Shown here piece by piece: positions 54,611 to 62,459 of a stretch of DNA of 64,000 nt. The position numbers were made by a program, and so were the translations under genes. Below the pieces are notes generated by a model. It was not told the origin of the DNA, did no database searches, and was given only the letters and a program-made list of their open reading frames with translations. Origin of the DNA: Bradyrhizobium hereditatis (GTDB lineage: Bacteria > Pseudomonadota > Alphaproteobacteria > Rhizobiales > Xanthobacteraceae). The first letter of the stretch is position 1; each line of letters begins with the position of its first letter. Where the stretch lies: assembly GCF_020329435.1 (NCBI RefSeq), contig NZ_JAGKJK010000014.1, positions 124,001 through 188,000 of the forward strand, written 5' to 3'.

Positions 54611-57600
54611 ATGCCGATTGATGTACAGAGCAAATCGAAGAGCCTCTTGGGCGTCAGCGACCTCACCCTAGCTGCAACCATCAGGCCCGGGCTGATCCCA
54701 GCACTGGACTCGCGCAGCTACGAAAGCCGGCTGCGGCTGCTGTTGAAGACGCTGAATGCCCTGCGCGTTTCATCGCTGGAGGCGGAGCCGACCCCACTGA
54801 TCGCTGATGCGGTCGACCGGATACGGGCGATCCACTCCTTTCGCCTTGCGATTGTCGGAGAGGAGCCACCAAAGCGGCTGCTGCTTGCGGTCGCATTCGA
54901 CGGCGGGTGGGAGCCCTACATGCGCCGCATTTGGCGCGATCTCGGGCCGCTTCTGGACGTGATCTTCTGCAACTGCGAAGGCTATCTGGACTCCTACAAT
55001 CACAGCTTCCCCGCCTACGCGAACTGGGTCCGCTCGGCGCAGGTCGAGACCGGGTTCTTCTACAACGCCAGTTCGCTGACCGTGAACGATCTGCACTATC
55101 TTCGGAGCAAGGTCGCGACCGACCTCAATCAACCGAACAATGAGCAACAGCACATCGGTGCGGCCCCGCGAAAGGAAGCTGACCGGGAAGAAATTTTCAA
55201 GCAGGCGCTACCGGCCCTGACCGCGCTCTATCGGCTGACCGACATGTATCCGCCGCCTCCGGGTGCGAACGACGACGACTTCCTGCTGCGCGCCGCAAGG
55301 CATTTGTTGGGCAATCGCGCCGAGTGTCTCATCAGCACAGATCCGGATAAAGGGCGCAACCCGACTGAGCGAGCAGCGCTGCGTTGGTTCTCCAAACCCA
55401 AGGCGCGCCCTGTCCAAAACCCCGCGAGAGTGGAATGGGACCCCTGCAAGAATCCCCTGAGGATCCAAGGCGGCATTGTCAAACCTTACGAGGATGCCAC
55501 GCATGCATGCCTCCTGCTGGTCAAGCTCAAGGATTCCGCGGCAGCGCGCGACATGCTCGAATACCTTGAGCCGAAAATAAAGGACACCAGCACCGCCGCA
55601 GCCCGCAAGGCGGCGACAGCGACGCCGTTCGTTAACCTCGGATTCACCGCCCAGGGACTCACGCGCGCGGGGATGCAGAAGGGCACCTTCGACCTGCTGC
55701 CATACGAGTTTCGCGAGGGTATGGCAGCGCGGGCCAGCATTCTCGGCGATGTGCGCGACAACCATCCTGGCAACTGGTCCCTCCCGGAGCGCAACTGGCC
55801 GGAGCCGCCACAGGGCGAGCCCGAGCGCGTGGAGTTGTCGTCGGTCCATGCGATCATCCAGTACACGTGCAAGGGTCCGTCGGACGAATGGCAGGAGTTC
55901 ACCCGCGACAGCCATCCTTTGTGGGGCGCGGTCAGTCAATTCGACCGCAAGCTTTCCGGCAAAGGCGTGCAGATCCTTTCGGTCCAGTGCATGCGGCGCC
56001 TGGCCGGCTCGGGAAGCGGGCCTTCGCGGGACCACTTTGGCTTTGTGGACGGCATCAGCCAGCCCACCCTCGAAGCGGCTTCGCAAGCGTCATTCTACTC
56101 AGACGAAGCCGTGCCTGGGGATCTGCTGCTCGGTTACAGGAACTCACTCGGCGATCCGCCGCTCAACGGCGAGCTGTGGGATGACAGCACCTTTCTGGTG
56201 GTGCGCAAGCTCAAGCAGGAGGTGGGGGTCCTGCGTGACGTGCTGAAAAAGAGCGAATTAAAGCCGGAGGACGCGATAGCGAAGTTCATGGGTCGCGGGG
56301 TCGACGGAAAAGCTTTGATTCAAGGCGAGGTCGAGGGCAACGACTTCAGCTATGCGAGTGATCCCAATGGAAAGGCATGCCCGTTCCAAGCCCATATTCG
56401 ACGCGCCAATCCTCGCGACCTTCGGGACGATGACAAGCGTTCCGTACCCCGCATCGTGCGACGCGGCATGTCCTATGGCCCACGATTCGAAGAGAAATCG
56501 GACGCCGAGCGCGGGCTGTTCTTCATGGCGTACAACGCCTCGATCGCGGAGCAGTTCGAGGTCATCCAGGGGTGGCTGAGCGGCAGCAACAGCAGCAATC
56601 CCGACAGCTACTCGGCTCTGCGCGATCCGTTTCTCGGCGTGCCGCAGGACGGCGATCCGCACCGCTTCGTTTTTTACGATGACAGTGGCAAGGAGAAGGT
56701 GGTGGAGCTGCCGCCGGACAAGCCGATCGTCAAGCTGGAATGGGGTCTCTACGCCTTCGTACCTTCGATCAAGGCGATCGCCGAACTCAAGGAGATCGCA
56801 GACGTGGCAGCAAAGACCGAGAAGGGCACGGACGACCATCATCGCAAGAAGAAGGAGGACCAGCGCGCCTTGCGGCTCGCCATGCAGGCGCGCAAAGGCG
56901 AGGAGATCATCACCAAACTCCAGCTCGTCGAACAGCACAAGGGGTTCGATTCGGCCGCGGAGCAATGGAAGATTGCGCTCGAGGACATAAGCGCACGCAT
57001 GTCGGGCGCCAGCCAGGCGGTGTGGGCGGCAATACGGGAGTTGCACGGCGGGGTGCTGCGGACACCATATGGGGTGTTGGTGTGCAGCAAAAAGTTAGTG
57101 AACGACGTCTTCCGTAACAAGAGATCGTACTACACGGTGACGGGGTATGCTGAGCGCATGCGCGCGTCCTTCGGCGAGATCTATCTCGGTAAGGACGATG
57201 ATGAACTGCCCACCTCGAAGTACCGCGCCGAGGCTTGCCCGGCCAACAAAGCGATCATGAAAGTCACCGTTCGGGACGCCTTCGAAAGCGCCCTTAAACA
57301 TACCCAGGATACCCTGGAGCGCATCGTCCCGCCCAACACCGAGGTAAAATTGGAGGTGAAGGATATCGTCGACGACATTCTGGCGCATATCAGCAACGAA
57401 TGGTTTGGCGTGCCCGACGGCAAGTATGTGGCCTTTGGCGGCTGGCATTGGCGACGCGATTTTCCGACCTGCCCAGGCCACTTCCACTCGCCGTCACGAT
57501 ATATGTTCCAGCCCAACCCTGGCCCTCAGGCGACCTTGGTGGGCCAGCAGCACGGCAAGGAATTGTTCAATGCAGTCCGCCAGCTCCTCGACGCGCAACG

Positions 57601-58291
57601 CAATTTCTTGTTCGAGATGATGTATGGCGGGAGAGGGATACTCGGAAAAGCGTTGTTCGACGCGTTCTCCAAGGATCAGGCGCAGCTGACGAGCACGCTG
57701 ATCGGCGTGATGATGGGATTTCTTCCCACTGTCGACGGCAATATCCGTGGAGCGCTCTACGAGTGGGTCAACGACCGCTCGCTTTGGGACTATCAGCTCG
57801 ACTATCTGACCGATAAGACCGAAGACCCGTTGAAGAAAGCCTGTCGGGTCCTGAGGTGGCCGTTGGAACGAACCCTCCTGTTGCGACCGGTTCCGGAGCT
57901 TGTGTGGCGCACCGCGCTTGAGCGGCATTCTCTGGGGCAAGTCGAAGTCCGTCCAGGGGACAGGATAGTCGTGAGCATCGTCTCAGCCACACACGAATGC
58001 CTGATCAAAGACCATCGCGGCCGCTACCTGATCTTTGGCGGCAAGCGCAGCAAAAAAGACCACCCCACCCACGCCTGCCCGGGCTACAAGATGGCCATCG
58101 GCGTTATGCTCGGCATGTTGGCCGGATTGCTGGAATTCACGCAGCTGCGGCCGACCATGTCGCCACTGCAACTGGCCGTGAGCCTACGTAAGGGCGACCG
58201 GCGCAGGGAGGGACCGCGCGATTGCCGCCCCAATACCTCCCGTTTTCTCCGCCAAACTTCTACGCTCGCACGCATGGGCAAAAAGATATAA
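54611..58291 (+). CDS. DyP-type peroxidase fused to a cytochrome P450
   Basis: A 1226-residue two-haem protein. ATG at 54611 is preferred (GAGGGGA ahead); 54596 is possible. Residues 1-270 are an unassigned domain (AVAFDGGWEPYMRRIW, VIFCNCEGY). Residues about 280-740 are a DyP peroxidase: IQGGIVKPYEDATHACLLLVK, GFVDG motif at 477-481 (catalytic Asp480) in HFGFVDGISQP, GDLLLGYRN, proximal-type His595 in AHIRRANPRD, RRGMSYGP (617-624), and YNASIAEQFEVIQGW. Residues about 800-1190 resemble a P450: YYTVTGYAERMRASFG, WFGVPDGKY, GVMMGFLPTVDGNIRG at the I-helix, and haem-thiolate HACPGYKMAIG with Cys1156. The I-helix lacks the usual acid-Thr pair, as in peroxide-rearranging P450s. No signal peptide. 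Likely co-transcribed with the patatin-like lipase. Confidence 0.87.
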   Translation: MPIDVQSKSKSLLGVSDLTLAATIRPGLIPALDSRSYESRLRLLLKTLNALRVSSLEAEPTPLIADAVDRIRAIHSFRLAIVGEEPPKRLLLAVAFDGGWEPYMRRIWRDLGPLLDVIFCNCEGYLDSYNHSFPAYANWVRSAQVETGFFYNASSLTVNDLHYLRSKVATDLNQPNNEQQHIGAAPRKEADREEIFKQALPALTALYRLTDMYPPPPGANDDDFLLRAARHLLGNRAECLISTDPDKGRNPTERAALRWFSKPKARPVQNPARVEWDPCKNPLRIQGGIVKPYEDATHACLLLVKLKDSAAARDMLEYLEPKIKDTSTAAARKAATATPFVNLGFTAQGLTRAGMQKGTFDLLPYEFREGMAARASILGDVRDNHPGNWSLPERNWPEPPQGEPERVELSSVHAIIQYTCKGPSDEWQEFTRDSHPLWGAVSQFDRKLSGKGVQILSVQCMRRLAGSGSGPSRDHFGFVDGISQPTLEAASQASFYSDEAVPGDLLLGYRNSLGDPPLNGELWDDSTFLVVRKLKQEVGVLRDVLKKSELKPEDAIAKFMGRGVDGKALIQGEVEGNDFSYASDPNGKACPFQAHIRRANPRDLRDDDKRSVPRIVRRGMSYGPRFEEKSDAERGLFFMAYNASIAEQFEVIQGWLSGSNSSNPDSYSALRDPFLGVPQDGDPHRFVFYDDSGKEKVVELPPDKPIVKLEWGLYAFVPSIKAIAELKEIADVAAKTEKGTDDHHRKKKEDQRALRLAMQARKGEEIITKLQLVEQHKGFDSAAEQWKIALEDISARMSGASQAVWAAIRELHGGVLRTPYGVLVCSKKLVNDVFRNKRSYYTVTGYAERMRASFGEIYLGKDDDELPTSKYRAEACPANKAIMKVTVRDAFESALKHTQDTLERIVPPNTEVKLEVKDIVDDILAHISNEWFGVPDGKYVAFGGWHWRRDFPTCPGHFHSPSRYMFQPNPGPQATLVGQQHGKELFNAVRQLLDAQRNFLFEMMYGGRGILGKALFDAFSKDQAQLTSTLIGVMMGFLPTVDGNIRGALYEWVNDRSLWDYQLDYLTDKTEDPLKKACRVLRWPLERTLLLRPVPELVWRTALERHSLGQVEVRPGDRIVVSIVSATHECLIKDHRGRYLIFGGKRSKKDHPTHACPGYKMAIGVMLGMLAGLLEFTQLRPTMSPLQLAVSLRKGDRRREGPRDCRPNTSRFLRQTSTLARMGKKI

Positions 58292-58414
58292 AGTTCGTGT
58301 CACTCAACTTTTCGACGAGCCGGCTGAAAAGACCGGTGACGCCCTGCCTGCTCTTACTGCCGAGGTGATGAGTTCGGAACTGCCGTCCCAAAAGGAAGCC
58401 CTTTACGTGGCACG

Positions 58415-61400
58415 GTGAGCGACATGACTAATCGAAGACAGGAAGAAGCAAGATCACAGCGCAGATATCTTGCAATCCTCTTTTCGGATTTGTCAGATTC
58501 TGCCCGCCTCGCTGCCAGTATGGAAGCCGAAGAATTTTCGGATTTGCTGAGTCACCTCTGGCGCGCCTACGAAGACATCATCCCAAGGCATGGCGGAACA
58601 ATTGTTCAGATCCGGGGAGATGGCTTGCTGGCAAGCTTCGGCTATCCGGAAACACATGAGGACGATGGACGTCGAGCGACCGAGGCAGCACTTGATCTTC
58701 ACGAATTCGTTCGAAGAATTCCGCTTGACCTCTCGCCCCGCGCTTTGCCGCCTCTGCACCTGCATACAGGAATTCACTCAGGCCTGGTACTTCTTGCCGG
58801 CGGCGATGATCTTCACGGAAGACTTGATCTGCTAGGCAACACCGTAAATGTTGCAGCGCGCCTTTCCGATGTTGCGCAAAGCGACGAGATCTTAGTCAGC
58901 GAAGAAACGCTAGGCGCTGAAAGCCATTTCTACGAGACTACGCCCAGGCGATCCCTTAGCCTCCAAGGGATAATCCAGCCGATCGCGGTCTACGGAATCC
59001 TCGGTCGCACTGGCGTCGGCACACGATTCCAAGCCAGATCGATGCGGGGGCTAACATCCTTTATAGGCCGCCAAACCGAACTACAGGCTTTGAAGGGGAG
59101 CCTCTACGACATAATAAAAGGGAAGCCGCAGTATGTTGCGATCGTCGCACCTGCGGGTATGGGAAAGACCCGGCTCGTCGAGGAATTTCTCCGCGGTCCG
59201 GCAAATTCCGATTGCCAGATACTGCGAGGCTACTGCGAAAGTTATCTAAGCGCCGAGCCCTTGCAGCCATTTCTCCAGATTCTCCGGTCGTTGTTGGGCC
59301 TGGACCATGCAATGACGACTGCGCGCGCCGCTGAGGTACTTGAGAAAGCGCTCGCAGAGATCGATCCAGATCTTCTCAAGTATCGGCTTGAGTTCCTGCG
59401 CGCTCTTTCGCTGGATTCCGTGAACAGTCAATTGGAATCGCGCAACGTCGCTCCGGAAAACACAATTGCCGCAATATGCAAGCTTTTCGATGTCTTGGTC
59501 GCCTCGAAACCCGTGGTGCTGTTCATCGACGATTGGCAGTGGGCAGATATCGCGTCGCGTCAGGTGCTCGAAGCAATAAGACGCGGTGATAATCGAACAT
59601 TGTTCGTGCTCGTCGCAAGCCGCGAACTTGGGGATGGCAATGTGGCAGTCGCTGGCGCGACCATCTTGACTCTTGCGCCTTTCAGCGCCGACGAAGCAGA
59701 GGAAATCATTCGTCAATTGCTTCCTGGAAGCAATCCTTTCACCGTTACAAGGATCAGGGAGCTCTCGGGTGGCAATCCGTTATTTATCGAGGAGCTATGC
59801 CACTCCGTCGCTCACGACAGTCCGGATCACCACCGCATTGGCCGCATTCACAGCGGCGAGGCATGGTTGGACAAGCTGATAGAATCCCGTGTCGAACGAT
59901 TGAAGCCCGAGCAGATTGATCTGGTTCGCACGGCAGCCGTTATTGGCAATGTCATTCCCACTTGGCTGCTCGAAAAGCTCACTGGCTGTGGCGAAAGTCA
60001 TCCACTTGTCGCGACGCTCGCTGCACAAGATCTCATTTTTCCTGGCGAGCAACCGGGAACCCTTCGATTCAAGCACGGCATTGCGCGGGACGTGATCTAC
60101 GACTCAGTCGGTCTGCGTCAGCGCAATGCGTTGCACAAAAGGATTGCTGACACGCTGAGAGAATACGGACCGTCGGGTATGCAAGAAGAAGCCTGGGAGC
60201 TGCTTGCTTATCACTACGGCGCATGCGGGCAGGTGGTCGAGGCCGCTCAGTACGCCGAGGCCGCGGGAGATAAAGCCGCCGCAGCCTCAGCTTTAGACCG
60301 TGCCCAAATCCAATACGCCGCTGCTCTTACCGCTCTGGATCCGGATGCATCCCAGGAAAACTACGAACGCTGGATTTCTATAGTGCAACGCTTGGCTTTA
60401 GCGTGCGTGTTTGACCCGTCGAGGGACCAACTTGAGTTTCTGCGACGTGCGGTTGTCCTTGCGACGGCTCATAATGATCAGCGCGCGCTTGCGCGGGCCG
60501 AGTATTGGGTGGGATATGTCAACTACGCGCTAGGGGAACTGGCTCGTGCCACACGCCATCTTGAAGCCGCGCTCGCACACGCCTCGGTCGTCGGCGACGA
60601 GCCACTTGCTGTGCAAATTCGAGCAGTACTGGGGCAGGCCTGCGCGGCAGCCGGGGAGTACGACAAGTCCCTCGTGTTGCTTGACGAGGCAATCTCGATA
60701 AAGCGCCAGTTCCGCAAAAGCGGCCGGCTCCCCGTTGCACTCGCTTTTTCGTTGGCTTGCAAAGCATCGGTGCTTGGTGACCGCGGGCTGTTCGAACAGG
60801 CGCATGCGTGTTTCGAGGAAGCCCTGGCCGCAGTTCAAAACTCAGGCCATGAGGTTGAGGGTTCGATTTTATGTTTGGAAAGCGCCGTCAACTTGTGGCA
60901 GGGCCGCTGGGAGGACGCGCGAGCATCTGCGATTAAGGGCCAATATGTCGCGGAGCGGGTGAAGAGCCTCTATTTGTATGCGCAGAGCCTTTCATTGTGC
61001 GGATATGCGAGTTGGATGACGCAACGATCCCAAAAATCATTGCAGGCGATCGTAGATGCCACGTCATGGCTGGAGAACCGCAATCGAGGACTGTTTGTCT
61101 CACTGAATCATGGTTGGTTGGCAGATTGTTTGGTTGAAAACGAACGATGGCAGCAGGCGAGGCGCCACGCGGCGCGTGCGCTGTTGCGTAGTCGGCGGCA
61201 TGACCCGTTGGGCGAAGCCATGGCTTACCGCGCGATGGCTCGCGCCTCGGCTGCTGGACATGGCCGGGCTTCGCCGGAAAAATATCTCGCTCTGGCGATG
61301 AAGAACGCTCTTGCCAGAGGAGCGCGCCATGAGATTGCGGTCACGCAGCTCTGCGACGCCGAGATACGCGTTGCTCGCGGAGAACACGAGCACATAGCCG

Positions 61401-61492
61401 AACTGCTGGACCAGGCAGAGAGCCTGTTTGAGGCAATGGGGATGTCCTGGCACATCGAAGCAGCCCGTAATTTGCGTCGACGATCAAAGTGA
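58415..61492 (+). CDS. Class III nucleotide cyclase / AAA-type ATPase / helical-repeat regulator
   Basis: A 1025-residue cytoplasmic protein. The N-terminal cyclase domain (about 15-180) has metal Asp25 in LFSDLSDSARLA, Asp69 in IRGDGLLASFG, and GNTVNVAARLSD with the transition-state Asn and Arg, so it may be active. Next is a STAND/AAA-type ATPase: Walker A APAGMGKTRLVEE (Lys251), Walker B VLFIDDWQWAD (Asp372), and LSGGNPLFIEELCH. The rest (about 560-1025) is helical TPR-like repeats (EYDKSLVLLDEAI, QAHACFEEALAAV). No DNA-binding domain is seen. GTG at 58415 or ATG at 58424 are possible starts, both with weak ribosome sites. Base composition is A/T-richer than neighbours. Product presumed cAMP. 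Confidence 0.87.
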   Translation: MSDMTNRRQEEARSQRRYLAILFSDLSDSARLAASMEAEEFSDLLSHLWRAYEDIIPRHGGTIVQIRGDGLLASFGYPETHEDDGRRATEAALDLHEFVRRIPLDLSPRALPPLHLHTGIHSGLVLLAGGDDLHGRLDLLGNTVNVAARLSDVAQSDEILVSEETLGAESHFYETTPRRSLSLQGIIQPIAVYGILGRTGVGTRFQARSMRGLTSFIGRQTELQALKGSLYDIIKGKPQYVAIVAPAGMGKTRLVEEFLRGPANSDCQILRGYCESYLSAEPLQPFLQILRSLLGLDHAMTTARAAEVLEKALAEIDPDLLKYRLEFLRALSLDSVNSQLESRNVAPENTIAAICKLFDVLVASKPVVLFIDDWQWADIASRQVLEAIRRGDNRTLFVLVASRELGDGNVAVAGATILTLAPFSADEAEEIIRQLLPGSNPFTVTRIRELSGGNPLFIEELCHSVAHDSPDHHRIGRIHSGEAWLDKLIESRVERLKPEQIDLVRTAAVIGNVIPTWLLEKLTGCGESHPLVATLAAQDLIFPGEQPGTLRFKHGIARDVIYDSVGLRQRNALHKRIADTLREYGPSGMQEEAWELLAYHYGACGQVVEAAQYAEAAGDKAAAASALDRAQIQYAAALTALDPDASQENYERWISIVQRLALACVFDPSRDQLEFLRRAVVLATAHNDQRALARAEYWVGYVNYALGELARATRHLEAALAHASVVGDEPLAVQIRAVLGQACAAAGEYDKSLVLLDEAISIKRQFRKSGRLPVALAFSLACKASVLGDRGLFEQAHACFEEALAAVQNSGHEVEGSILCLESAVNLWQGRWEDARASAIKGQYVAERVKSLYLYAQSLSLCGYASWMTQRSQKSLQAIVDATSWLENRNRGLFVSLNHGWLADCLVENERWQQARRHAARALLRSRRHDPLGEAMAYRAMARASAAGHGRASPEKYLALAMKNALARGARHEIAVTQLCDAEIRVARGEHEHIAELLDQAESLFEAMGMSWHIEAARNLRRRSK

Positions 61493-61561
61493 GCGGCAAC
61501 TTCATGTGCTGGATGACATGCCTTCAACGCGAACGATGGCTCGCACTCTTTTCGAAATTGA

Positions 61562-61575
61562 TTGATCAGAATCAA
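61562..61575. promoter_or_regulatory. FNR/FixK-like box in a convergent gap
   Basis: TTGATCAGAATCAA is an exact TTGAT-N4-ATCAA palindrome, the FNR/FixK consensus. It lies 70 bases after the cyclase stop and before the convergent ABC exporter stop, so no annotated start codon is downstream on either strand. It may drive an untranslated RNA or be left from a lost gene. Confidence 0.45.
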
Positions 61576-61632
61576 ACTCCGGATTTCACATCTGGTTCGA
61601 TGTGGTGGTATCGGCGATCGGGATAGATGCTC

Positions 61633-61646
61633 TTGACCGAGGTCAA
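61633..61646. promoter_or_regulatory. Second FixK-like palindrome
   Basis: TTGACCGAGGTCAA fits the looser TTGA-N6-TCAA form of rhizobial FixK boxes, 71 bases from the exact box at 61562-61575. About one such eight-base match is expected by chance in the window, so it has weight only through its neighbour. Confidence 0.25.
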
Positions 61647-61739
61647 ATCGGCGCTCTCTCAATGGCAGCCAATGAACTTCGCCAGATCACAGCGCTGCGC
61701 GCTTGGGTGTAGCGTCCACTGTCGTCGGCCGCGGTATGA

Positions 61740-62459
61740 TTAATTCGCCATCTCACAGACCCGCCTGCCTTCATCCCGCCCCGTTATTTCTGCGACCTTG
61801 CCGTCGACGATGTGGATGCGGCGGTCGGCGCGCGCGGCCAGGGCGGGATCGTGGGTCACCACGATGACGGTCTGGCCATTGTCGGCGATGTCGCGAAGGA
61901 TCGAAAACACCTGCTCCGTCGATTTTGTATCGAGCGCGCCCGTCGGCTCGTCGGCGACGATGATCTCCGGGCGGTTGGCGAGCGCGCGGGCGATGGCGAC
62001 GCGCTGGCGCTGGCCGCCGGAGAGCTGGTTGGGGCGCTTGTTGGCGTGCTCGGCTAGCCCAAGCGAACCGAGTAGGGCAAGGCCGCGTTCGTGCATCTCG
62101 GCCTCGCCCATCTTGCCGGCGGCGCGCATCGGCAGCAGCACATTGTCGAGCGAGGTGAATTCCGGCAGCAGGAAATGAAACTGGAACACGAAGCCGCATT
62201 TGGTCAGGCGGACATCGGCCCGTTCCGATTCCGACAGTTTCGAGGTCGGTTGCCCGCAGATCATGACTTCGCCTTCGCTGGGCGCATCGAGCAGGCCGAG
62301 GAGGTAGAGCAGGGACGACTTGCCCGATCCGGACGGTCCGGTGATAGCGACGAATTCGCCCCTGTTCACCGCAAGGTCGATGCCGTTGACGAGCGTGTGC
62401 GCTACATCGCCCTCGATCCGGCGAACCAGCTCCACCGCTTGCAAAGCGACTTCGGTCAT
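61740..62459 (-). CDS. ABC transporter ATP-binding protein, MacB/LolD-type
   Basis: A 239-residue ATPase. ATG at 62459 (MTEVALQAVELVRRIEGDVAHTLVNGIDL) overlaps the permease stop by four bases. Walker A is GPSGSGKSSLLYLLG, Q-loop VFQFHFLLPEFTSLDNV, signature LSGGQRQRVAIARALA, Walker B IIVADEPTGALD, H-loop VIVVTHDPALAARAD. It drives the FtsX-type permease encoded just upstream. The open extension beyond 62459 overlaps the permease gene and is not used. Last gene of this exporter operon. Confidence 0.93.
   Translation of the reverse strand: MTEVALQAVELVRRIEGDVAHTLVNGIDLAVNRGEFVAITGPSGSGKSSLLYLLGLLDAPSEGEVMICGQPTSKLSESERADVRLTKCGFVFQFHFLLPEFTSLDNVLLPMRAAGKMGEAEMHERGLALLGSLGLAEHANKRPNQLSGGQRQRVAIARALANRPEIIVADEPTGALDTKSTEQVFSILRDIADNGQTVIVVTHDPALAARADRRIHIVDGKVAEITGRDEGRRVCEMAN

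Noticed and set aside
51976..61740. Attachment-site duplication of the tRNA-Ser 3' end
   Set aside because: I looked for a repeat of the T-arm and acceptor end in the 61.5-61.74 kb gap and saw none.
61671..61740. Small plus-strand ORF after the FixK-like boxes (38 codons from the ATG near 61627)
   Set aside because: No ribosome site and Cys/Arg-rich content without pattern; not enough to call a gene.
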